This document shows positions 34,356-46,800 of a stretch of DNA of 64,000 nt, one piece after another. A program made the translations under genes and the position numbers. Each line of letters starts with the position of its first letter. Position 1 is the stretch's first letter. The notes beneath the pieces were generated by a model. It was not told where the DNA came from. It saw only the letters and a list, made by a program, of their open reading frames with translations, and did not search any database. The stretch is from Tribonema minus (lineage: Eukaryota; Sar; Xanthophyceae; Tribonematales; Tribonemataceae), in NCBI GenBank assembly GCA_017506865.1, contig JAFCMP010000112.1, positions 372,001 to 436,000 on the forward strand, in the 5' to 3' direction.

Positions 34356-34876
34356 GCGACCCAGCAAAATGATGCCTCTTATGGCAGGCGCAGACTTCAG
34401 GAATGAATCACTCGCCACCCGAATCCTGTCCATTCTGTGACTTGGGCTTTGTGGATTGCAGGTGCACGTGTGACATGAACCTTGCTGTGACAGGAGCTGT
34501 GCGTTCAGCTAGCCTCATTTAGTTGTTCTTGCGGCAGCAATGCTTGTCGCATTTTACAGCGCCGATGCTTTGCATCTGTTTGCACCCAGAGCAATGCCTG
34601 GAGCCGCAGCGAGATCTAACAATGGCACTGGCAGAACGATTTGCATCCTGTATGGCGCATGTAAAACAATGCAACCATTGCTCAAGCATCGTTCAACAAG
34701 CGACAGAAATGTTCCCAAAACACAAATGCCTGGCGCACTGCCCGTGTACAGTATGTATATTCATGTGTGCCAAGGGCATCTAGTGGTACAAGTGTTCTCG
34801 GTGGTATTGCCACCCTGTGCAAGCTTGCTTGGATTGCACAGCGCGAATGTATCTGGCATGCGGAGCAATACCCAGG
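34356..34876. other. Convergent intergenic region between PNPase and BIG/UBR4
   Basis: About 520 bp separate the two stop codons. No gene was recognised. Both 3' untranslated regions and polyadenylation sites should be here. Confidence 0.6.
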
Positions 34877-37800
34877 TTATCGCGAGGCGGTAGTGGCAGC
34901 AGCGCCAGTCTTGTCGGCACCGCCTGCCGGCGCCGCCATTGCCTCTCCCTCCAGCATGAGCCGCACATATGTCTCGTCAACAAACTCCACGGCATCGCGC
35001 GAAGCGACTTCCTCGCTGGTATTCGCAACCAGGTAGAGATCGGACACGCCGGAGAGCGCATCGGCTGCAGGCGGCGCGGCAGCTGCAATGTAAGCGCCAG
35101 GTGTCATCGCCGGCACCAGAGACTGCTCGTAATGCCGCAGCAGCTCTGACCCGAGTGCGATCACGCCTTCGCTGTCGCAGCTCGTCGCCCACTGTGCGGG
35201 CGACACGGCTGCAGTGTCGCCTGTACCCTCCGTGGCACTCAATGCAGTGTGCGACGTGGCGGCCATGTGGTGTGCACGGTCGACGAGGCCAAAGAAGAGC
35301 AGCAGAGGGCGTGCGCTGCTGAGTGGGGTGGGCTGGTCGCTCTCTGCAGCATCGCCGTCAGCAACAGACCCGCTGCGCTTGCGCTTGCCACCACCTGAAA
35401 GCAAAGGCAAGGACGCCAGCCGCAGCTGCCAGACGTCATGGCAGGTTTTCGCAGCCGCAAACATGGAGTGGACGCCAAGGTGCAGATAGTACAAACAGCA
35501 TTGATTGAAATTGCAGGGTATGTTGCAGGGTGACATTGCAATCTCAATGGCTAGCTTTCTTTTAAAAGTTCAAATGTGACCAAAGTTGGCTCATGCTAGC
35601 GGTCTGTGCGCCAACTGCAGCTTGGATGCAAATTCATGAACGCCCTGCTTGTAGTCCAGCATACACACCTGCACCAGCTGCTAGTGCGCCGCTCATGGAC
35701 CGCGAGCGCGATCTTCGCCGCTGCAGCGTGCCGCTGCCGCCAGATGAGGCAGCAGCACCCGAGACGCCTGCCTTGTCCTGGACGCCAGAGCTCTCTATGC
35801 CCCTGGCGCGCCGAGCGCCCGCATGCCGCAGTGCCTGGTGCGCAACCAGAGAGGATTTAAAATCATCAGTGTTGCAAACCTGTGTCTTGCGAATGCAACA
35901 GCAATAGCTTTTGCTGGAGATGACAGCAAGTTGGTGTACGTGTGTGCATAGAGCAAAAATCCCCTTTTTTGTGGAGAAAGATTGTGATGAGTGCCAAATT
36001 GAGGTGAGGCCGGTGCTTAACAAGTTGTCACTGTTGGTGCATGCCATGAACATGCCTTCAATGCAACATACAACCGCATCATGGACTGGCAAACAAGGCA
36101 GTTGACATCAGCGTACGAAGCACCGGCATAACAGCACAAGACTAGGTGCACCTGCTTTAAAAAATGGCAGTACCCGACAAGCTGCACAGCGCACCACTCT
36201 CATCGCTGTGAAGCGCACAAGTTCAAACTTTGGTGCAGGCGTTTCCATGAGCAGTCCACACGCAAGGTGGGGTACACATTGCACTGCCTCAAGTGCTGAG
36301 CGCTGGCAGGATGGTAGCTTGAAAATCAGAAAAGTACCTGTTCCAAGAATAGGCTGCGGTTGGATAGCCACGCCGTTGGTGTACTGAACACCATGGTCAG
36401 CACCATGGCAAAGCACACGCACTCGTGCAGCATCGCATAGGGTGCTTTCGCATTTGCAGCTGCCTCTGGTGACTCGTGTGCGCCTGCTGCTGCCACCTCG
36501 CGTGCCACCTGAGAAGAAGACAAATGAAGATACATTCACAGACTGTCAAATGCCTGACGGATGCATGGACAGCCACAAGCCTGTGCTGATGTGCATCACC
36601 GTGGCGAGTGCATTCATCTGTGAATTTGAGACCCCTACACGAACGATCAGGGTCTTGTATGCAATGAGTTCCAGAATACTTGCAGCCAGCACACTAGTCC
36701 GAGTACAAAGCAGCAATAGTTTTCCATGAATGCAATGCCCAAAGACACCAAATAAAACCACAACACACTCTGATGTCCACGCATTTGGTGACAAAACATC
36801 AGGCGCGGAGCAGCAGCAGAGCCGTCACCCACCTACATCATGAAATGGGAGAATCCTGCTTGATTACCTACAATGCGAACACACAGATCGATAATTCCAT
36901 ACCTTTGCAGACTCAATGAACGCTGCGAGCAGGCTCTTGTAGTGATTGGCCTGTGAAGGGTCTGGCGATGCGGTGCTCGGCGATGTGGTAGCGCCTGCCA
37001 AGTGAGCGGCCAGCTGCAGCTGGTGCCACAGCAGCGTCATGTTGCTGCTGACGGACCCACCGCCGGATGCTGACCGCATCGTCTCCTGCAACGCAACACA
37101 TCAGCAAATAGGCTGATGAGCATCAGGAATGATCATGCGTTGCGATGCACCTCTGCACGCCTGCAGCAGGTACGTTGGGATCGAGTTCATGTCAATGCAG
37201 ACAAGGCGCACTGGTGCGTGCTTCTTACACGTGCTATAATGATATGCTGATAGACAACACAGTGAGGAGTGGGCAGTACCACAGTGAGCATGTTATACTG
37301 CGAAGTACACGCTTGAAGAAAGCGTAATCAGAAGCATACAACACAAAGCTTTTCACAAGTGCAGGATAAACAGTGCTCGATTTCAACAGTGCTCGATTTC
37401 AACACATCCGATCGTGAGTTTCAGCACCGAATCACTCAGGCATTGCTGAAACTCAAGAACAGACCACTGCTACTTGTTGTCCAGACACTGCTGAGAGTAA
37501 TGCCTGACCGGTCATGACAACCACCCACCTGGTATGACAGCTGCAGGAGCAGCAAGCGGATGTCATGCAGCACCAGCGCCAAGCGCGACGATTCGCTCTT
37601 GCCGACCTCCCTGAGGTGGCTGCCAATACAGCAACAGTCATCGCAAGCGTCGTGGATCAGCATGTGCCGTCTGCTTCACAGAGGTGTTTGGGTCGTATTA
37701 ATTTTGGATCGTCAGGAGAGTTGTCGATCACAAGTGGCTGAGGACAAGCCTGATCAAATGAATGGCATTGGAAGCAGCAGGATTAGTACATGATGGGTGG

Positions 37801-40800
37801 ATCGACAGCCCTGATAATCACGGGCGTGTGGCCGTGTGATCTTCTTGACAGTTGCAGACACATGGCACCGTGGCTTCATAGATCGATTAGCAGCCTTTGC
37901 AAATGACTGAGAGGGGTGAGGCGCAGGTGCAGTGTCCATACTGGGATTGGCCTCACATATTCGGCGTATAGACGAGGAAGCATGCTGCTTCTGTCCGCAG
38001 CACCCATGCTGGCCCATGGCGAACTCATTGGCACAATTGCTCAGCAGCCAGACTGCACCACATAATGCAGTACAGTATGCCATGTGGCAGTGTGAGCAGA
38101 GAGTCACCGACCTGAAGTGCAGATCCACCCCCTTGCTCCAGGAGTCTTCAGCATTGCGCGCAGGCGCGGCAGTGGCTGACGCTGGTGCCGGGGGCTTGAT
38201 GGGCAGGATGCTGTTGCAGAGCACACGCGAATTTCTGAGAGCTGCGCCCTCCCATTCCGTCTTGGGGTTGCGTAGACCCCTGCGGCGAGCACGGAAATGC
38301 AGCGCGGTAGCTGAAGTCACGCATCAGGGACTTGTGCGTTGCGGTCAACTTCGCACTCAGCCTATCAAGTATGTGAGCACACAGCACTTGCACACATTGG
38401 CATTGACAACGTCTTGGTGCCCGCCGCAAGTCGGCGCAGGTCACCCACCAAGTCATGGCGTACGCAAAGCATGCCAAGCGGTATAAGCTGAAAGCGCACC
38501 TGTCTGACCGCACCGCCTCCCTGTGGCACGAAAGGTGGATGGCATTGAGCGCTGTCACCGTGGCAATCAGCCCCCCAACCCTGGCCTGACCGCCAAGCGA
38601 GGGGTAGCGCCTGCGCGTCATGAAGCCGGCGCGCTGCTGCTGCTCGCTGCGGTACTCGCGAGCATCCGCGCTCAGCTGCCGAAGCGCCACCACCTGTGAC
38701 TTGCAACAACACACCGGTTGCGGTAGTCGTCATGCGATCAGCAAATGCGGCAGCACAACACTGAACTGGTCCGCTACTGCAAGCGGCAAGTGCAGTAGTG
38801 TTGAACGGCGGTCCAACCCCAACGCATCTATCGGCACTGCTGCCTGCTTTCCAGGTTGGCGACTTGAGACATGCCCATCTACCACACAGCTCAAGACCAG
38901 CCTGCTGGCATGAGCATCGCCCAACACAAGCCTGAACGCAGCATCAGCAGGCACCAGGCGCTGCCAGGCCCCGTGCGCCGCCACCAAACAACACTTCCGT
39001 GGAGGCAACCCAACGCGCCCTTGACAGCACCTCTCGCGCGCTCACTTGGTAGGGCGACATGGGCGCGCTGTCGTCCTCCTCCTCGTCGTCGTCGTCGCAC
39101 TCGTCCTCCTGCAGCTGGCGCGCGACCTCCGCGGCGGCGGCCTCCGCGGCGGCGCGCGCCACCGCGGCGCTGCTCTCCTTGACCAGGAAGTCCCCCTCGA
39201 GGTCCGACAGGCGCTGGCTCTGCAGGCAGCGCGCGTACACGTACACGCCCAGCGGCTCTGCGGGGCGCAGCACGTAGCCCTCCTGGCACACCATGCACGC
39301 GAGCCCGCTCTCCTCCTCCAGCGCGTTCATCTCGTCCATCCACGAGGCGCTGGCGGCGGCGGCGGCGGCGGCGCTGGCGGCGGCGGCGGCTGCCTTGGCC
39401 GCGGCCATGGCCGCTGCGCCTCTGCTGGAGGGGCTGGCGGCGGCCGCTGCGGCGGCGGCGGCGCTGGCGCGGCGCGCGGGGCTGGCGAGCGCGGCGGGCA
39501 CCTGCGGCGTGTGACGTTACGTGGTATAGCGCAGGCACTGCATGAGGGGATGCAATTTATGTGTAAAGTAGTGCAGCAGTATGCCAGGGTCGCTGCAGAG
39601 GCAGGCTTGCTTCTTCTGCATGCAATGCATGGCTGTTAAGCATACGACCGGCATGCATCCAGAGATGGCCGCCTCAGGTCGGCAAGCAGAAGTTGTGCTG
39701 ATGCGCTTGCTGTACTACACAAAGACTTGCACCGGAGCGACCGACATGAGGGGCAGCAAGATTGCACCAGCATCCTCATGCATTTACCTTTGCTGCAGCT
39801 GGCTGTGAGCGCTGCCCCATTGCCTGCAGTGCCTTGGCACGCTGCAGCTGTGCCATTTCGCGCTTGGCTGCCTTGGACGCTTCGCGCATAGCTTTCACAG
39901 CCTGCGCAGTACAACAGCAGCACGAAATGTCAGCACAGCTCTTCAGCAGGCTAGTAATTGTGTTGCCAACTTCCACAGCTGCTGAATGTCATACATACAC
40001 AGCGAATCTCTTCTCAGGGCCCACAAAGCCCGCAAAGCTGGAAGAAGAGTAGAACACTGTACCAAGCGTGGCGCCACCAATACAAGTGGCAGCATGCACG
40101 TCCTGAACCAAAACCGCACAAGATCGCAGCCCCTGTACAGTTCTGTAATACCTTCACTTCTGCACATACTGCACGTCATGAAACTCAGGACATGGCCGTA
40201 TCACAACCGCAAGCTCACCTCTGCTGGTGCGGCTGGTGGACCTGTGGTGCATTCTGCGTTACTGGCGACCTCATCAAGCAGCGCCTCTGCCAGTAGGCCT
40301 ACTGAGCCGCTGCTGGCGTTGGAAGCTGCAATGTGGAGGGCCGCCAGAACCCCTTGCTCCAGCAGGACCTGCAGGGTGCGCCGAGATCACTATTATGAAA
40401 GCACATGGAGGTCAGGAAAGACTGCTTAAGTTAGCAGGGATGCACCCTTGATGCTGCCAATGCAATGTCACTGGGACGGCACAGAGGGGTGCGAGCAGAC
40501 AGCCTCATCATGTACCAGAGTGTGCTCGATGCCCATTCATGCATCAGATACTGCATACACTGCCTGTGAATGTAAGATCCATTCGACACAGACTCGTGGC
40601 AATCATCTGAAAACTGTGCACGCACCTAGGTACGACACAAGGAAAAAGGTGTTGAAGCACCACACAGCTTCGTAAGAGACACAGTGGCTTGCAGGTCTGA
40701 AGTTCACAGCAAACACCCAGCAGGACCATCAAGGCCCACATCATGTGAGGATGCAGCATCTGGTGGCTGCCAACAGCCACATAATCACAACACAATGTGT

Positions 40801-43800
40801 ACGACATACTGACAAGTCTGCTCAAATGACTTCTGTACCTGCTGGGAGGGTGTGTGCCCCTTGCAAAGGCCCGAGAGCGTCTTGATGGCACGCTCCAGGG
40901 CAGGTCGCTTGTAGTATGCTGCCCACTCATCACCACGCCCAGATTTGTCGTCAGGTACGCCCTGTCGCAAGAAAAGAGCAGAAAACCAGTCACCTTGTGT
41001 CAAACAACATGCCAAGAGTAATCATTGATGGTTTCGCAAAACATGGGATGGGGGGGCATCAGGAGAGAAAGCTGTGGGCTGCCGCAAGTGTGGGCAGTGC
41101 CCGGCCAACACAATTGCGAACACAAATTCGGCTTCTGCACAATTAGGGCGAATTTTTGTTGACACTTATGCGAGTAACAACAGTTGGCTGATGCACCTAC
41201 TTGAACTCAAGGTAGCTGAACTGAGTACGTATCACACATCGGATTTGACCAACGCTCTCAGGCCCAGTATGCACATGCAGTCGAGATGTCAGGGGGCGTG
41301 CGTACCTGCATGACAAACGCCGCAGTGGACGCAACAAACCCTGCCTGCAGCAGGCTGTGTCGCACGAGGCGCCCACTGTCTGCGCCCATCATGTCCAGCG
41401 CGCCCAGGAAACACTGGCGGCGCACCTCCTGGGCAGATGGGGCGCGCGGGGGCTGCGCATTTTCTGCCGCGCGAATGGCGCTTTCCTCCTCCGCCACAGC
41501 CTCCCAGTCGACCACCTGAGGACACGCGCAGTCAGCAATTGAGTGTGTGGTGGCCTGGGCTTGAGATGGTGGGCGAGGAGGCCCAGTGTGGCAGGTTCAG
41601 AGGCGCACTCATGGCACAGTAGGACGGTTCCAGTTTGAGAGAGGTCACCTGTTGCATATTGTGCGGAGCAGATGTGAAGTGCACGCCTTGAGTTGCCAAC
41701 ACGTACAGGCACACGGCACCACAGCCCATAACACAGATATGAGACGCAGCGAGCGTCCTCCCAAGTGATCAGCTGACGCTGTCTCCGAGTACATGCATGC
41801 ACGTGCGATCACGCGTCTGAGCACTATGAAGTGCATGCTACATGCAGCACCCATGAGGACCAAAACCGCTGCTGCTGCCCCAATGCAATGGTATTCACAC
41901 ATCAAATCACATCAAAAAAAAAAAAAAAATGCATAAAAGTGCTTATCCTCATTGCCTGGCATACCTGGACGAGGCGCTCCGCGAGCATGCGCGCCGCCGC
42001 AGTGCGCCCGTACGTCAGGAACGGCATCGTGCGCGACACGCTGACCGCCAGCGCGGGCTTGCTGAGCAGCGCCATGACCAGTGCCCCCTCGCCATCCTCC
42101 AGCAGCGCCGTCAGCAGGAAGTGGAGGTGCTGCGCGCCAGACTCGTCTTCGTCTCCTTCCGCTGCACCGTCGCTGTCTTCGCTTTCGTCCTGGCCCTCGG
42201 TGTCCATCGCATCAGTCGTTTCGGCGGCGGCGGCGGCGGAGGTGCTTGCGGCTGCGGCGAGCTCGGTGTCTGTCTCCATGGGCTGCAGGCGTGGAACAGA
42301 GAAGGTGTGGGCATGTCAGCTAGAGACAAGTCCGTTTTGTATGCAATACTGCAAGTACAGCAGCATGTTATGTGTTGAAGGCAAAAGTCGTCAAATAGAG
42401 CAGCAGTCAGGGTTGCCCATCCAAACGCATACACTAGACCACTCACCACAATATCATCGGCCGTTGATGGACTGCTAGCGGCGACGCCACTGTCGGTGTG
42501 CTCCTGCACAAGCAGCTCCAGTATCTGCAGCAGGCTGTCTGCAACAGCGCCGTTGCTCTCGCTGCTGCCAGCGCTGGTGCCGCTGCCGCTGCCTCTCAGA
42601 ACTTCCACCAGCCTCCGCAACAGCACACCAGGCGCCTGCCACGAGTGCACATCACCACAGACAAAGTCAGCAAGTTGCCATGTTGAGAGCAAAATGTGTG
42701 GCCTGACCAGCAACATCAAGTCCTAACCAAACGACTTGGGACCATGTAAAGTTCAAGGCACTGGCATAACCAGACCACCTGCAAAGTTGAAGGAGCATCA
42801 AGACTGAAACGAATAGTCAGTGGAGCAGGCGGGCAGGCACATCTTGTTGGACACAGGGAACCCACTTTCCGTGCAGCAGCACAACCTCATGCTCAGCATC
42901 CAGGGCTACGTGTGCACGTGACCACAACCACGATGAACCCGAATCGCGCCGTCGTACCTTGATGGCCACGAGCCGAGCGCGGTTGGAGTGCAGCATGCAG
43001 CAGTGGCGCAGCAGGCGCAGCGCGAGCGTGCACACTTCAGCCCGCATTGCGCCAACTGTGGCAGCAATCGTTGAGCCGCCCTCGCTGCCCTCCTCAGTGC
43101 TCAGGTGCTGGTGCGGCAGCTGCGGCGGGTGCGCCAGGGCGAGAAGGAGTGGCAACCCGCCGTTTTCGCCAATGGCGCTGGTGCATGCAAACTGCTGCTC
43201 GGGGTCCTGCGATGCCTGCAGAGACGACAACAGGACGATGTAAGTCAGGACAGCGCTCACAAGGGCCCTGTTGTCACAGGTCACGCATTTGATGACATAA
43301 TACTTGACATGAAGAAACAGCATTATTGGTTGAACTAGGTGGAATTAGAATGCACTGTGCTGTGACATCAACATGACAGGACGTTGAAGCGTTGTGTCAC
43401 CTACGCCAACGATCAAACTTCATGTCGTGACGCCACTTCAGTGTATTAGCTCATTCTTGATCGTCTCACGCGGTTTGATAAAGCAGCACAGCCATTGTGT
43501 GTGCAGCACGGCACCGTACCTGAGCAGCACTGTCCACCAGTGTCTCCACCACCTCCTCAGTGGCTTCACCATCCACACCGGCTAGCCTGTACGTGACTGT
43601 CATGGGCGGCAGCACCTGCACCAGTCACAGCGAAAGCAGCAGGATCCATGTCAGGACAACAGGCGTCGTATCAACAAGGCTTTGCACTGCACGAGCAGCT
43701 TGCGGAATCCTCAGCACCATGCTCTGACCAGCAAGTTGATGCTCATTGCCACGTACTGTGGCATCTGTGCTTTGCTCGCTGCGCAACAACGGCAGCGCAA

Positions 43801-46800
43801 GGCACAATGGACACCCACCTCTGCATCGCAATCGCTGTCGTAGTCATTGGCGTTGATGGAGAGCACGTGTGGCCGCCACAGCTCTGCCTGGACCACCCTG
43901 ATGGGTATGTCAAGTGACACTATGCGCCCGCACACCAGCAGCTCTAACAGCTCCATGGCCTGTCAGGTTGCATATGTAGGACCATGGGTGGGATGAAAAC
44001 ACACAAAGCATGCCGCCATGTCAAAAATCACAGTCATGTCATGGGTGCAAAATGTCTTGCAGAGGGTATCCCGGGGTGAAGACAAGCAGCAGCAAATAAT
44101 GATGTGATCATTTTATGGGTGTCCAAACTTTGATCGCGTTTTTGTATATCACTCCCAAAACTTTTTTCACACTAACTCACGCCAAGTCAGGATAAAGTCG
44201 CTGCCACGTGGCCAGTGTGAGAATTAAACGAATCCACCTGACGCTTCTTCTAAAATACGCCGAGCCGACAGGACAGCCTGTAGTTAGCGGCGAAGCGCGG
44301 TGCATGGCCTTCCAGACATATCATGCTGCCCAGCTGTGCCACTCAGTGGTCCCAGATACGCACAGGAGGCAGAACCTGGTCGCTTCAAGAGAGACGGATG
44401 TATCTCATCTCAATGATCCCTTACATCGGCCATGTCCAAGTCCTTGGCGATCCGTGCACGCAGGTCCCTCAGTGTGGGCTCCGGCACCTCCCCTGGTGCA
44501 CCTGCAGTGGGTTTTGGAATCAGCAGCAGGCAGCAACATGAGTCAGTTGATGATGTGCATTGAGCGCAACAGGTTCCAACGCGCAAAACATACAAAGCGA
44601 CTCAGACTGTCAGCTTGAAAATGTGTCTTGTGCACAACCGTTGAGCAAGAACACCACTGTCAGCCACAGTCACTTGTTGCAATAAACGCCAGACATGAAG
44701 CAGTTGTGTGCCACGATCAGATGGCAATGTCATCCGTGCTTGGCTTCTGGCCTGTGCGGAGGCCACCAAAACTGCTGCCAAACTTCCAGTCGATTGTGAA
44801 ACTGCAGACGCTGTAACGCCGCCCGTCAAATACTCACCGCCGCTGCGCCCAGCGTCCGCGCTTGCAATGTCCCAGCTGAAGATGGGGTTGGTGGGCAGCG
44901 AGCCGCGGAAGAACTCCTCCTGCGTGGGCGCGCGCCGCAGCAGCACCGCAAAGCGCGGCAGGCGCTTGGGTGGCACCACCGCGTCGCACGCCTCGCGCAG
45001 CACCGAGCGCACCGCCGGCAGCGGCAGCGCCCAGGCCACCACCTGCTAAGTGCGTGGCGGGCAGAGGTACTTGTCAGACAGGTTGTGGGGTGGCAACACC
45101 AGACATGGTGGCCGCATGGCGTGTGCAGGATGGGCCAGGTGATTGAGCTCCGCGCAGCCTACAAGTGATGTTGGTGACATAACATGGGTCTGCAGAGGGG
45201 CTGGGCATATACTGTATACACCTAGCGTTGCCCCCTGCAGGACACAATAATTTGTGCGAACGAATCAAGTTGTAAGTGGTGCACCTGCTGCTTTACCCAG
45301 GTCTCTGGGGCAACTACTTGCACATGTAGACCTGTGTATCAAAGTGTCTACATTGAAGAACGACCTTTGTAGGTAGTGTCTCAAGGTGTTTGCCAATGCA
45401 GGATCCATGGCCGATATATCAAACTGGCGCTGTCTCTACGCCAGCCTACTTAAAAGGACTCCACTGCAGCCGTGTGCTTGCGGTCGCTGGTGTGTGCCAA
45501 ACAAGAAGTTATGCACACACACGCTGCCGCTTTACCCGCAGGCTTCCCATTTCTTGACACTCCTGACCCTGTTCCCCGTGTATCAGACCGTCATTGTCAC
45601 GCAATGGAGCACAGCACATGATCCCCCACTTTGTGTTTGACAATGCACCCATGTCATGCCTCGTGACACTGCGTTTCACACACACCTGTTGCTGCTGCTG
45701 CGCCTGCGGCAGCGGCTGCGCCTGCAGCGGGTGGTGGTGGTGATGGCCAGCGTGGTACAGCGCGTTGCGGCGCAGAACGGAGACCATGGCCGACAGGTAC
45801 AGCACCTTGCTGCGCGCAGAGTGTGCGGGGCCGGAGGCAGCTGTGCCGGCGCCCGTGGTGTTGTAGCAGTACGTGCTGAGCAGGTCGTCCAGCAGCGCGG
45901 CAGCTTCGTCCGTGTGCCTGAAGCAGCGCAGAAGGCTGGCTGATTTGAGTATACCCAGTCGCTGTACTGAATGTGTGCAATGGCCAGATGAAATTTCATG
46001 AAGCATGCGCGTGCGGGGATGTGCCGTCATGACCGAGGACGCCTCCGGACCACCTTATAACCCTATCGTTGGTGACTGAGAGGGTTTGCAGCTGTAAACC
46101 TGGCACAATGAGTGGGCACCACTTGTCATCCAGGCTAGACATGTAGTCAACAAATGATGTGAGGCTAATGCCAGAAACTACAGCCTTGGAACACGATTAA
46201 ACATGATGAACAAGACGTCTGGATCTCATGACAGCCACCGACCTGGTGCAAGCGACAGTGAGGCCCTTGAGCTTCACAGACACCTCGAGCACAAGAGGGA
46301 GGTCCTGTGCCTGCAGCTGCTTTGCGACATGCGTGCTGCCGCTGGCTAGACCCGACAGCAGGTGCGCCAGGCGCACAAGCAGCAGGCCGCTGCGCGGGGG
46401 CGCACCGCCACGGACTGGTCCCCATGTTTGCTCCACCTGGTGAGTGATGTCACAAAAACCAATCAGCAATCACGTCAGCAACAGTACTTAAAATATAATG
46501 TCATGCCATTGACTCTGCAGTAGCACTGCAGAACACGCAGCTGGCCTCTCAGAAACGCGCAGCTCTAGTAAGTGCGAGCATTCGAAAGAAAGTGCACTGT
46601 GGAGCAGGCGCCGCACTTCCGCTGCGGCAAGTTTGTGCCTGGCAGCCCAGTGCCGTACGCCGATGCTGCTGCAGCTGATGCTGGCTGAGCACAGTCCTAG
46701 CAGCGCACAGACAGATGGCAGCAGACTGGTGCAGCAACAGCAGCTTGCACCTGCACTGAAAGCTGACCCGCAGCACACACCACCAAGAGCCACTTCAAAT

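Noticed and set aside
41916..41930. Poly(A) tail of a retroposed gene
   Set aside because: No reverse-transcribed sequence or target-site duplication is visible beside it.
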